A DNA stretch of 64,000 bases from Mauremys mutica (taxonomy: Eukaryota > Chordata > Testudines > Geoemydidae). Below, piece by piece: positions 23,743-35,164 of the stretch. The stretch lies in assembly GCF_020497125.1 (NCBI RefSeq), contig NC_059072.1:57632697-57696696 (forward strand), written 5' to 3'. The position numbers were made by a program, and so were the translations under genes. The notes beneath the pieces were generated by a model. It made no database searches, was not told the origin of the DNA, and saw nothing but the letters and a program-made list of their open reading frames with translations. Position 1 is the first letter of the stretch. Each line of letters begins with the position of its first letter.

Positions 23743-23912
23743 AACTACCAAGGACGCAGACTGATTATGAAAACAGTCTGACCATGAAGATGTTCTTATT
23801 CCAGTTTGTCAACTATTATTCTTCATGTTTCTACATTGCATTCTTTAAGGGTAAATTTGTAGGATACCCTGGGGACCCAGTTTATTGGTTAGGAAAATAC
23901 AGAAATGAAGAG
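23743..23912 (+). CDS. ANO6: ANO6 exon 14 (TM5, Q559 and Y563 positions)
   Basis: The exon completes Glu and encodes [20 protein letters not shown], then [20 protein letters not shown] through [10 protein letters not shown]. Gln and Tyr in FQFVNYY correspond to mouse Q559 (ion selectivity) and Y563 (gate). The residue order is identical to mammals through this segment. The acceptor is TAACTACAG and the donor is GTAAGA. Confidence 0.97.
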
Positions 23913-24776
23913 GTAAGAATCCACTATAGTGTATCTTTTTTTCTTCATTAACAATGTAAGATGTTAGCCTAGGGCCTGACCTACACTAAAAAGTTAGGTC
24001 AATTCCAGCTATGGCGCTCAGGGGTGTGAAAAATCTACACCCCTGAGCAATGTCATTATTCTGGTCTAATACCCAGTGTAGACAGCGCTAGATCAACAGA
24101 AGAATTCTTCTATTAACCTAGCTACTGCCTCTCAAAGAGACAGATTACCTCCACCAACAGGAGAACCGTTGTAGCATTTTGAGTGTAGACAAGCCCTAGA
24201 TCTTCAGCTATTGCCAAGGAGTGTACAGCACAGAAAGAGAGTTCAGTGGTAGCCTTTGCACTTCCCCAGTTCTAGGCCAACTGTGTGCTGGGCCAGCCCC
24301 TTAGCATAATTTAGAGTAGCTTCAAGGTTTCTTAAAGTGACTTAGGTTGTCATTGACTCACAAGGGACCACTGTGGCATAACAAAGACCAAGCCACAGTC
24401 ACTTTCCCATGAACACCTGTATCAGCAGCAGATAGAGGCTGGTATAACATCCTCTGCACCAGCTCTCCACTATCCATGGATCCCCCTCCACTAGAGTGAT
24501 CTTCTTGTAATGACAGTGCAACACAGAGAGGCTGTATGATCTGGGCCATTGTTCCATTGACTTCACTGGTATCCTGCCCACTTATAGCAACGTCAGATTT
24601 GGTCTGTTGGGCCTTTTGTCTAAATTATTAAAGGGATTTGTCTCATTTGTCTTCCCGGATTATTTTTAAGGTTAAAATAATGTAATTTTTAAAATTTTAG
24701 TACATATTTTATTTAAAACACTTTAATCTTGCCTGAAGAGTTATGCAGCATTTTTCATACCTCTTTCAACCTTTAG
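23913..24776 (+). other. ANO6 intron 14
   Basis: It carries one MITE (23970-24198); the rest is unassigned. Confidence 0.85.
23970..24198. mobile_element. MITE with TAGGGC...GTCTACACT-type ends
   Basis: The ends TAGGGCCTGACCTACACT and AGTGTAGACAAGCCCTA are inverted copies. The interior includes the inner pair GGGTGTGAAAAATCTACACCCC. It is the same superfamily as 8679-8974 and 60667-61572. Confidence 0.75.
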
Positions 24777-24874
24777 TGTGATCCAGGCGGCTGTCTCCTT
24801 GAACTTACAACGCAGCTAACAATAATAATGGGAGGTAAAGCAATTTGGAATAACATTCAAGAAGTGCTTCTTCC
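24777..24874 (+). CDS. ANO6: ANO6 exon 15 (TM6, calcium-binding Asn and Glu)
   Basis: The exon encodes [20 protein letters not shown] followed by [13 protein letters not shown], with the last Pro codon split. The N and E of NNIQE correspond to the mouse TM6 calcium ligands N620 and E624, and the second Ile of TIIMGG to gate residue I612. The acceptor is CAACCTTTAG and the donor is GTAAGT. Confidence 0.97.
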
Positions 24875-25488
24875 GTAAGTACCTAATGTTTTTTAAAAGT
24901 GACCTAATGAAACAAAAAAGTCAAATATTTGATGGCTGAGGCCCTGCTTCTGTTTGAAGTAAGTGGGCATTTAGATTTCAATAGCAGCATATGCTCAGGC
25001 ACCTGGAGAACAAGACCAACATTTTCCATGGTCTCCAACTTGGATGCCATTTTTGGGTGCCCAGCTTGAAACGCCTTGGGGCCTGATTTTTCAAACATGC
25101 TATCAATCCCCAGTTCCCACTGAGTTCAGTTCAAGTTGCGGATGCTCAACGCTACCGAAAATCAGGCCCAACATGTCTCAAGTTGAGTGCCCAAAACAGA
25201 GGCAACCAAAACTGGAGGCTCTGACAATTTTCACCTTATTATTGCTTTAAATGGCATACTGCGATTTAGTATTTACTGTTCTGTGTCAGACTTTCCACAG
25301 AACAAGTGTTTAAAATGCTATTTTAGTTTTTTAAATATATTTTTGTAGTTGTATTTTGACATTCACAGCTCTGTTCATATGACAGACATTCCCAAAGGGT
25401 AATGTTGAATGTAAATGATACAGTAAAACCGGAGGCTGCATGTCTTCTATGTAACTTACACAAAGTTATTAAATAGTATTGCCCTCGT

Positions 25489-26198
25489 CAGGTCTGGTGC
25501 AACCCATTAGGCAACCTAGGTGGTCGCCTAGGGCACTAGCATTTGGGGGGCGGCATTTTGGGTCCTTTGGTGGCAACCGCGCCGGCCGGATCTTCACCGC
25601 CCTGGTCATTGTTGGCATTTAAGTGGAATGACCTGGGGCAGGGGGGCACGGGGAGGGCCACCTGCAGCAAGTAAGGGGGGGGTGCAGCACGCAGGGGAAC
25701 CGCTCCCCGCCCCAGCTCACCTCTGCTCTGCCTCCTCCCCTGAGCACGCCGCCCCGCTCTGCTTTTCTCCCTCCCAGGCTTGCGGTGCCAAACAGCTGAT
25801 TGGCGCCGCAAGCCTGGGAGGTGGGAGAAGTGAAGCGGCGACGGCGTGCTCGGGGAGAAGGTGGAGCAGATGTGAGCTGGGGCGGGGAGCTGCCACACGG
25901 CTCCCCGGGCCGGGGGGAGGTGCCGCGGGGTGGGTGCCTCAGGGCGGTGGGGAGGAGCTGCCATGGGGGGGGCCTCAGGGTGGCGGGGGGGGTGGGGAGC
26001 TGCCACAGGGGGGCGCCTTAGGGCGGAGGGGGGAGCTGAGGCGGGGGGCGCCTCAAGGTGGAGGAGGGGGAGGGGAGCTGCCGTGGGGGGGGCGCCTCAG
26101 GGTGGAGGGAGGGAGCTGCCATGGGGGGGGCGCCTGGGGGTGGGGGGTACATGGTGGAAGTTTCGCCTAGGGCGTGAAACATCTTTGCACCTGCCCTG
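25489..26198. mobile_element. hAT-type element with GC-rich minisatellite core
   Basis: The ends CAGGTCTGGTGCAA and TTGCACCTGCCCTG are inverted copies, flanked by GCCCTCGT (25481-25488) and GGCCTCGT (26199-26206), matching at 7 of 8 positions. Each end also carries the word GCCTAGGGC. The interior is over 70 percent GC and includes a G-rich tandem array. Confidence 0.82.
25930..26150. repeat. G-rich minisatellite inside hAT element
   Basis: Five or more irregular units contain GGGAGCTGCC(A/G), a G-run and GCGCCT(C/T)AGGGTGG. Unit length is about 40 to 50 bases, varied by the G-runs. The long open frames across it are a by-product of its composition. Confidence 0.75.
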
Positions 26199-26370
26199 GG
26201 CCTCGTCAGGAGACAGGGAATGATCTAAGTACAGAACGCTGGAAAAGGTATAGCGAAGGGAAGTGGCGAAGAGAGGGAACCAGCACATATCTGATGGATT
26301 TGTAATGGAAATTTATGACATTTCTTCACCATTCAAGTATGCACAATCGTAAATAATAACAATTACAGTG

Positions 26371-26790
26371 ACACCCCGCTATAACGCGATGTTTGGGGTC
26401 CAAAAAATTCCATCGCGATAAATGCGGGGTCGTGGTATAGTGGGGTTTCAAGCCGGTCAGTTTAAGTCAGTGGTCCCCAACGCGGTGCATTGATGTGCGC
26501 CGCTTAGTGCCTAGTGCCCAGCAGGGGAGAGAAGCCGCGGCCCTGCGCCTGCCGGGGACAGAGAACTCCGAGGCTGCGGGCGCCGGTGCTATCTGTCCCC
26601 GGCAGGCGTGGGGCCGCAGCTTCTCTCCCCTGCTGGGCACTAGGCAGGGGCACATCAATGTCCCGGCGGGCGCCATGGCGTTGGGGACCACAGATATTAG
26701 GCCTTAAAAGGGAGCCAACTTATGATCGTGTTATATGCAATTTCGTGTTATGGCGGGGTGCGTTATTGCGAGGTTTGACTGTATCTTGAA
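26371..26790. mobile_element. TA-flanked Tigger-like element with a hAT element inside
   Basis: The outer ends ACAGTGACACCCCGCTATAA and TTGCGAGGTTTGACTGTA are imperfect inverted copies next to TA, like a pogo/Tigger element. The middle, 26468-26692, has its own ends CAGTGGTCCCCAACGC and GCGTTGGGGACCACAG and so is a second insertion. The family of the outer element is a guess from its ends. Confidence 0.6.
26468..26692. mobile_element. GC-rich hAT-type MITE with internal hairpin
   Basis: The ends CAGTGGTCCCCAACGC / GCGTTGGGGACCAC are inverted copies. Inside, GTGCCCAGCAGGGGAGAGAA (from 26515) pairs with TTCTCTCCCCTGCTGGGCAC (to 26641), and CTGCCGGGGACAGA with TCTGTCCCCGGCAG, so the whole element can fold into one long hairpin. 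No clear 8-bp duplication flanks it. Confidence 0.7.
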
Positions 26791-28697
26791 AACTGGAGGT
26801 GGGAGTCCTAGAAACTAGGGTCAGATCCTGTTCCCATTTACACTAGTGTAAACCCAAAGTAACTCCACTGCCTTCAGGAGAGTTACTTCAAGTGTACCCT
26901 GTTGCAAATACAAGCAGAATCTGTCCCTTAGAATCAACAGGCCTGATTTTGTGTATTTACATCTGTAGATTTAAAAAAATTGCCACAGGAGTCAGTTTTT
27001 CCTTCTTCAGGCTGACAGCCAATAAGTCTCATTGTGCTAGTTGATTTTATTTATGCCAGTGATTGTCCCAGTTTGCTTAGCCAGTTATCTGTTCTTCCCA
27101 TTATTTATGCCTGTCCATCACCACACTCGATGTATCACCACTTGCAACCAGTAGTCAGGTCCTAGGTTCATGCTTCCTTCCCAGATCAATTCTTAACATG
27201 GCCTGGTATTGCTTGCACTTAAAGAACTAGATCCACGCAATTCTGACATTTTTAATCATTGCAACAGTAATGTAACAGGCATTACTGATGCTTTAGGATG
27301 AGAAAAGTTGAATTGTGAAGATTAAAATGTGTCTACATACGGTGATTCAGAGGAGCAAGTGGAGTATGCAGTGAGTTGGATATGCATCAGGGACTTTTAT
27401 TATTTATTGAGCACTGATAGAATGCTCAAGGCTATACGAATACAGAAAACAAATGATTCCAGACACAAACATCTTGCAATCTAAATCAGACACAAGCAAT
27501 ACACACTGGCTACAACAATACATGGATTGAAGGCAATGAAGGAGAAAGATTAGGAGACAGAGAGCATGCTGTCTGACAAATAAAGCTGCTTTAAACAAGA
27601 TAACATTCAGAATATTGACAACCTTATTAGGGAGTGTAGATCTGGGGCCTTGATAACAGGTGGCTGGTGGGCAGGAGGGAAGTGTAAGAGGAGATGAGCA
27701 GGAAGAAAATGTGGAGAAGGGGATTGGAAATAGGGAGTGACCTAAAACACAAAAATATGGGTAAAGGAGACTTAGAAATGGAGGAAAAGAGAAAAGGCCC
27801 AAATCTTGCTTCCATTGAACTCCTATTTGCAATGATTAGGCCAAAAATTATAGGTAAGATGAGAAAGGAGGAAGGATAATGTATAAAGGAAGTGTGTCAC
27901 ATTTTACTTGATATTAAATGGTTTCAGATTCAGTCTCAGTGCACCTGTTTTTCAGGATATATTTAAGGACTACTTTAAGCCCAGATACCACAGTGAGGGA
28001 TACATTAGAAGGTGGATTGATGGGAAATTTGGAACACTATTGAAAAAGCAATCCTTCCTGTATATTTTAAGGAATAACACATCTTTTGTAAAACTGTGAT
28101 GCCTCATGCAAATCTTTAAAAGCATTTGGCTGATATCTCATTTTGCATTTCTCTTATTACAAATGGAAATTTTCTCTTCCCTTATTATGAAGGACATTTA
28201 TGTGCAAACAATACCCCCCCCCCTTTTTTTTTCTTAAAAGCTCATCTGCTGCCGCTCCTTATTCTAAGGTGACAGATAGAAATAGTTATAACTACATCAT
28301 CAATTTTCCTAAATTCTGGTGCTCGCATTTGACCAAGAGCTTTTCAGGGGGAGGGATTAAAAACTGTGCAGTCTGAGGAACATATTGGGCCTGGTTCTCT
28401 GTTGCCTTTTCGCCTGATGCTGTCTTTTACACCAGTGCAAAGTGGTTGTGAAACGCTCACAGATCAGAATGGTAGTGTTGTACACCCACTTTGCATTACT
28501 GTAAATGACTGCACAAGGTACAAGGCAATAGCGAATCACAGACCCATTGTTTGTATTAAGGAGTTTCAGTAGTTCAGTTATGATCAAAAGCCAATTTTCA
28601 AACTTGGCTATACCACCAGAGTAAGATCTTTGCAATAGCTCAGCCTTTGGCAGAGTAGACTAACAATGTGAGTCATCATTTCTCTCCTGACTGATAG

Positions 28698-28828
28698 CTG
28701 GGTTAAGAATCTAATTGGAAGATGTTGCTCAGCTGCCAGATCAGAAAAGACTATTCCCCGCTGGGAGCAGGACTACCATCTGCAACCCGCTGGAAAACTT
28801 GGATTGTTTTATGAGTATCTGGAAATGG
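28698..28828 (+). CDS. ANO6: ANO6 exon 16 (TM6-TM7 linker, calcium ligands EYLE)
   Basis: The exon completes Pro and encodes WVKNLIGRCCSAARSEKTI then PRWEQDYHLQPAGKLGLFY and EYLEM. The two Glu of EYLE correspond to mouse E667 and E670 in TM7. The first 19 residues are unusually divergent: GRCCSAARSEKTIPRW stands where mammals have a basic, Ser-rich linker ending SEKITPRW. The acceptor GACTGATAG has a weak pyrimidine tract. The donor is GTAAGT. The frame is kept on both sides. Confidence 0.94.
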
Positions 28829-29655
28829 GTAAGTCAGCAGTGCAATTCTGATTCATATGAGGTATTTTCAGGACTCAAAAGTGGTTGGTTTTTTTTTAAA
28901 GTCTTCAGATGAATAATGTCTGATGATTTTATAGATAGTGTAAACATGTTATAGAGATTAAAGCTTGTGCAAAATGAATAAAAATAAAAAAAATTGTTAG
29001 TCTAAATCAAATAAATGACAATCCAGTTTACAACCAAAGACAATATGGCTTCTGTAGCTAGGGATTGTATGAGTCAGTCTGTTGCCTCTTCATCTATTAC
29101 CCTATCCGCAGGTCAGGGGCCAGAAGACTGTCATCTTCAACTCCAGCACTGCAGCATCACATTCCTATACCAGTTTACTGTAGATTTACAGCAGCTTTCA
29201 AGTTTTTGCTTTTTGGAAGCTGTCAAAACTTTAATTTCTTTGCAACCAGCCATACTTTAATAGTATTTTAATCATACTTATTTCAGCACACAAACACCAA
29301 TAATGTGATTCTTAATTGAGGCTTTTCAGCATAGCACAGGATTAATAAATAAATTTACATGCCTGAAAGATAAGAAGGCATATAAAAAAAGCAGATATTT
29401 AAATATTCAGCATAGTTCATATGTATGAGATATGGCTTTTTTGTGCGAGTGTGCACCTCACAAACTTTTACAGTCTATTGTTCATTCTTGGTAGGCCTCA
29501 CTATCTTTTGTTCACACAAGGTCTGCTATTTGAGAGAGAGAGAGAGTCTCTGATTAACCATTAAAACATGCATTCCTGTCGTTGTCATGGTGTGGGTAAA
29601 TATATATACATCAGAGTTAAGGCATCACCAACGTATGTCACATTCTCATTGGCAG
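28829..29655 (+). other. ANO6 intron 16
   Basis: 827 bases; a GAGAGAGAGAGAG run lies at 29535-29547; no transposon recognised. Confidence 0.85.
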
Positions 29656-29861
29656 TTATACAGTTTGGATTTGTCACTTTATTTGTGGCATCATTCCCGC
29701 TGGCTCCTCTTCTGGCTCTTGTTAATAATTTGTTGGAAATACGAGTTGACGCCTGGAAGATTACAACCCAGTTCAGACGCATGGTGCCACAAAAAGCACA
29801 AGATATAGGAGCATGGCAGCCAATCATGCAAGGAATAGCAATTCTGGCAGTGGTGACCAAT
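29656..29861 (+). CDS. ANO6: ANO6 exon 17 (TM7-TM9, calcium ligands EIRVD)
   Basis: The exon completes Val and encodes [34 protein letters not shown], an intracellular loop with [15 protein letters not shown], and the start of TM9 ending LAVVTN. The Glu and Asp of EIRVD correspond to mouse E699 and D703 on TM8, so all six calcium ligands are present. The acceptor is ATTGGCAG and the donor is GTAAGT, phase 0 at the end. Confidence 0.97.
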
Positions 29862-30002
29862 GTAAGTATGACCTGAGAATTATAAAAAATGGAATACTCT
29901 AAATATTCTAGTCAAGCGAGGATGTGAAATATTAATATGTATCGTGCCAGACTGACTAGAGGTAACATTTTCAAAAACACCTAAGTAATTTAGGATCTTA
30001 AG

Positions 30003-30410
30003 CAGTGTTCCCTCTAATTTTTTACATCCATGTCCGGAATTAATTTTGTTATGTGCACCAATAGGGAGGTGACGTGTGGCGGCGGTGGGGTCAAGGTGTT
30101 CGGCGTGTGGGAGGGGCTCAGGGCTGGGGCAGAGGGCTGGGGGGGTGAGGGCTCCGGCTGGGGGTGTGGGCTCTGGGGTATGGCCGGGGATGAATGATTT
30201 GGGCGGTGGGAGGGGGTTCAGGGCTGGGGCAGAGGATTGGGGTGCAGGAAGTGAGGACTCCGGCTGGGGGTGCAGAAGGCTCTGGGGTGGGGCTTGGAAT
30301 GAGGGGATTGGGGTGCAGGCTGCCCCAGGACTGCTGCAGGGGGAGAGGCACCTCACCCCACCTGTGCAGCGCTTGATAGCCTGTGGCCACGCAGCTTATA
30401 GGGAACTTAG
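30003..30410. mobile_element. hAT-type element with G-rich core and perfect TSD
   Basis: It begins CAGTGTTCCCTCTAATTTTT and ends CAGCTTATAGGGAACTTAG. Perfect 8-bp duplications ATCTTAAG lie at 29995-30002 and 30411-30418. The core repeats GGGGTTCAGGGCTGGGGCAG-like units. A second, truncated copy in reverse lies at 44641-45088. Confidence 0.9.
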
Positions 30411-32739
30411 ATCTTAAGTCCCATTTTTACAAGTGACATGGGCTTTTAGAAGCCTAAATATCTAGCATCCTAAGTCTCTTTTGAAAATGAGACTTTGGCT
30501 CCAAAGTCATTTACATGCTCTCAAAAACTCTAGGCCTAAATGTGATATCCTTGAGAAAATTCTGTGTCCAACCTTCCATTATGTATGAAGAATACAGTGT
30601 ATCCTCCCTAAACTTACAATACTCACTGAATACAGAATGAATTTTCTAAGAATTTTCAGGTAACTGCATGGATTTTGAAGAAATTAGGTTGTAATTAAAC
30701 TTTATTAATTATTATTGTATTTATTATGGTCGTGTCTCCCCGTCTAAGCAGTTTTGCACTTAAAGCAGAGATTCAACAGCTTTGTTAGGTATGAAAAATA
30801 CAATGTAGCCTCAAAATTACAGCACTTATCCTTCGAATGTAAAATGAATTTTCTGAGAATTGCAAGTAAATCCATTAATCAGTCTGAGTTAAACTTAATT
30901 TAAAAAATGAGTCCTTTATGAAATTTAGTACTTGGTTTCAGATCTTTTTATGGTCTTATTAATCAAGTGCAGACTCTTCAAACGTCCCATATAGTTAAAT
31001 CATACTGAAATCTTACACATAGGCTATGTTGGAAAAAAGGTAATGGTCTTTTTTGCCATTATGAAGTACACAAGAGTTTGTTCTCCAGCAGAAGCTAACA
31101 TATAATCTTATCCTTCAGAAATTTCCACCAACTGCCCTCTTTCAAAATGGCTGCCTTTTCCCCCCTCAGCAGGACTGAGCCACAGAGTGTTCTCAGTTAA
31201 TGTCCTTCTCAAAATGGCCACCATCATCCATTGTTCTCAATAGTACTGAGGCCTCAGGCTGTCCTTAGCAAAGATAGCGACTTCTCACTTCATATGGTGC
31301 TATCATCTGCCCAGAGGGCAGCTTGGCTTCTCTACTATTGAATGAACAATCAGATATGGCAGCCATTTGGAAAGAGGGCAATTCGTGGCGAGTTTCTCTG
31401 AAGAAGAAGGTTTTGTGTAAGCCTCTGCTGACAGATTCATTTTTCAGTTATGACAAACAACAAAAAAATACTATTACTCCTGTGCATGTGTATGCAGATG
31501 CATAAAGGGTTGTAGAGGGGAGTGCAGTCAAGAAGACAATTTAGAGCAAGGGGGGTTCACAAGCAAATGTGGAAGATAAGAGATAGAAACATTCAAGTTG
31601 CTTTGTGCTACTCTGGTGATACAAAGCAACTGTAAATCCAGCTTAAATGTCCAGTAATGTCTGGCTGATTTGTGCTGCTCCAGAGTGGTGTCAAGCAGCT
31701 AGAATTTATTGGTGAATCTGGTGCTAAAAGTTAACATACAAATGATTCAGAGTTGATAGTACATATCTTCATATCATTAGAAATATTTCATGGCACCAGG
31801 GGGGTTTTTTTGGCTTTCTTGTTTAGTGTTCATTTACAACATTTTTAATAATCACTTCGATTAAAAAAAATAGGAAAATTCCCAGACAAAAATAGCTCTA
31901 TTAAGCTACAGTTAAGGTTCTGAGTATATATTAGTAACTTCCTTTGGGTCACTCTGCTACAAACCTAATAATAAAACACATATAACCCTGATGCAGTTAT
32001 GCACCAAAAGAAATCCAAACATGTTATCACACAGTTAGGACGTCCAAACAACCTTAACTCTGCCCTGTAAAGATATCATGAAAGAAAAAAAAGTCTAATG
32101 CATTTTTAAAAATTAGTTTAAACTACTCTGGGAGCACAAACACTAAAATGTCTTCATCATAATCGTTATGGTTATTGTATGCTGTCTCTACAGGTCAAAG
32201 GCAGGCTGTAGATTGTTACGATTGTTTTGGTGATTTAACTATGCATTTAGATACCTTAATGTGTTTGGATTCCTTTTAGTGCCCGGGAAGTTGTTAGTGT
32301 TCTATTTTTAGGTTCTATAGAAGACTGACCCAAAGAACTAATTTTGGTCTGTCTATCTCTCTTTTCCCTCCACAACTCAGAAGAGGGGGCTATCTCACAT
32401 TCTCCAGCGCAAGGAGTTCTAGATTATTGAAGATGCATTCTCCCCCACAATTGATTACTTACTTGTCTGCCATTTTCCCATAAGACAAATCCTGCTACCT
32501 CAGACTAGTTGTAAACACTCTCTCAAAAGGCAAGCAACAGCTCTTAAATGTATAATACTTGTAACCACCACTAGTCAGGTAAATTTAAAATGCATCTTTA
32601 CTCCCTCTAATTAGGAATCAATCCCATAGTCCTTGAGTACCAACACATTTCCATTTCACTTCAGTGAGATTATTAGTACATAAGGGCTGCAGGATCACAG
32701 TGAGTGGCTCGTCTGCAATTTTCCCAGTCCCAGTTGTTT

Positions 32740-33320
32740 TAGGAAACACCAGGGACTCAAGAGCCAAACGATGCTGAAGCCTGCAGGACCCTGTGGGACG
32801 GACTCCCTACAGTCAGCACAGGCGACCAGGACTGGCTAGAGCAGTCTCTCACTCGGTCTGAGTTCTCGGAAGCCTTCTGTGTGATGCCAACCAACAAATA
32901 TCCGGGCATCGTCAGGCTGACCATGCAGTTCTACTGCGTGTTCTGGGATGTCCTCAGCTCAGACCTCACCTCCATTTGGGCCGAGTTCTTAGGAAGCAGG
33001 GTGCTTCTGCTGTCGAGCAAGTGGGCCATGCTTGCTCTGCTGCCTAAGAAGGGGAATATCTGCAACCTTAGGCACTGGTGCCCAGTCTTGCTCCTCAGCA
33101 TGGACTCCAGGGTCATAGCAAAAGCCATCTCGCTGCAGCTGGGGTCCATGCTGATTGACATACACCACCCTGACTAGATCTACACCATTCCAGGCCAGAC
33201 CATCGTCAACAACCTCTATCTGGTCCAAGACCTACTCCATCTCTTATGCCGGGATGGTCTGTCACTCACTCTTCTGTCCCTGGACCTGGAGAAGGCGTTT
33301 GACAGGATGGAGACGGCGTT
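32740..33320 (+). pseudogene. Tx1-like LINE reverse transcriptase fragment
   Basis: The translation reads MPTNKYPGIVRLTMQFYCVF, then LALLPKKGNICNLRHWCPVL, MDSRVIAKAISLQLGSML, an in-frame stop at 33175-33177, and LDLEKAFDRM. These are RT blocks 0 to 3 in order (PKKG, RPVSLL, AKAIS, LDxEKAFDRV) of the Tx1 clade of L1-related LINEs. The rest of ORF2 is missing. The G+C content is higher than in the flanks. Confidence 0.8.
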
Positions 33321-35164
33321 CTATTTTGTTGTTTGAGGTTCGGGCTTCTACATATACACATGTGAACTTTCCCTCACCATCTGTACCTCACACCTGATTG
33401 ATTAGCCTGAATATACAGAATCTGTAATCTCCTCTTCTCCACTCAACTGTTGGTTTTGCTATTGCTGATTAGCTATTATAGCCTAAGGCACCATATAGTC
33501 TTCCACTGCATATATTACCTTTGCAGCACCTGCAAGGCTACAAGAAACTTTTGTGTAAAACTATCAGTCTTAGGACTTGCAGTTCAAGCAGCAGAGCTGC
33601 TGTTGTACCATGCCAGAGCAGATGTTGTTGATTTGAAGACTGATTTTAATTTGTTATGGTATAAATGGAAAACTGCGTTCAGTGTAGCTTGGGAAATGGA
33701 GAACACTATTGGTTTGTACTTTTTCAGCGTGATACTCTAAAAAGCAGCCCACAGTTCGGAGGGGGGGAGGTGAGGGGGTGGTGTTTCCTTTTAGACGACA
33801 CTTTAGAATTAGCTTCCATGTTTCTGTCCTTGTAGCAGTTTGCAATGCAGCTGGAGATCATTCTGCAGAAGGGGAAACGCCCCCGCCCCCTGCAATTAGA
33901 AAACTTGTTAATATCATGCATTTTTGTTCTAACATTACCCTTTGGAGAGAATTTGTATGCTAAAAACAACTAATCTTAGTGTAAATTTAAACAATGTAGC
34001 ATTTCATAGAGTTTCTTGAAAATGGTTTTTAAAAGGACATACCCTACATTTAATTTATGCTAGAATATGTTACAAAAATCCTTCATAAGTAGTTATTTAT
34101 CCTCAAAAACTTAAAAACAAGATTCCTTACGCATAGGCTACCGCCATTTTCCCTTTTGTCAGCCAAATGGATGAGAGTTTTCTCAGCTAAACTTGAAAGT
34201 ATCAAAACACACTAAAAGTTGAAATCAGGTTTTTTAATCCAAATCCTAGTACCATAGAAGTCAATGGGAGTTTTGTCCAGTTGGAACCAGGGTCTGACTC
34301 TTGATCCTGCCACCTTGCTCATCAAGTTCTTTACAGTGGGTCTGCTTGGTGAGTGACGTATTACCCAGCATATGAGAGAGATCTCCACAGTCTTCCGTCA
34401 ACCCCCCTCCTCATGCCACACACACACATACACAGAGTTTTGTATCCATCACAAATGTCCTCAAATCAAGACTTCCCTTAGGTACAAAAGTTGCTCCTAG
34501 GCAAAGAATATTTGTCACTCCTCCCCCCAAAGGTGAGGAACTATGTATATTAAATATAAATTCACCCTGAAAGTCATCCCTAAACATAAAGGCTATCATG
34601 AATGTAAATAGAATACAGTTTTACCAACTTTGAAGTTATACATTTTCCCTTATGCTTTCCATTACTTTATTGCCTTCTCTCTCCTTCCATTTTCCACTTT
34701 CTGTAATCACTGTTCTTTTTCCTCTTTTCTGTCCATTTTTCCTCACTCCCTTTATCGATTTTGTTAAATCTTGCCTCTGTCCCTATATCTAATTTTGCTC
34801 TCTCACTCAATCCCACCCCCTTTTCTATGGCTTTCATTCATTCACTCTCTCTTCCTCTCTATTTCCCACTCTGGGTTTTGGTCTCCCCAGTTGGCTCCCA
34901 TTCTCTTTCCCCATCAATGCATCAGCTACTCTGTTCACATTGACAAGGTTTTATTTGCTGCCATAAGGACAAAAGACTTCTTTGGCTTTTAGATTCTGGA
35001 GCACAAGATGTCAGCCAGAACTGAGAGTGCTGGGCATAAGCCTGTTGTGCCCAGTTGTTAAACTGGGCCTGTGCCTAGTCCCTCAATTGCAGAGTTTAAC
35101 AATGAAGATCCTTCTTCATAGTGCAGCCCTTTGAATATCAGGCAGCCAAGGAGAACATTTAACT

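Larger units (their letters stand above)
24875..28697 (+). other. ANO6 intron 15
   Basis: It holds a palindromic repeat at about 24950-25230 (GCCTGATTTTTCAAAC / GAAAATCAGGCCCAAC), the GC-rich hAT element 25489-26198, the Tigger-like plus hAT composite 26371-26790, LINE-tail debris near 27395-27500, a C-run and T-run at 28214-28236, and a palindromic repeat at about 28385-28555. Confidence 0.75.

Noticed and set aside
25536..26223. Long Gly- and Pro-rich open frames
   Set aside because: They are readings of the G-rich minisatellite inside the hAT element.
34660..34910. Pyrimidine-rich stretch as a possible regulatory element
   Set aside because: Irregular low-complexity C/T sequence without a defined motif or periodicity.
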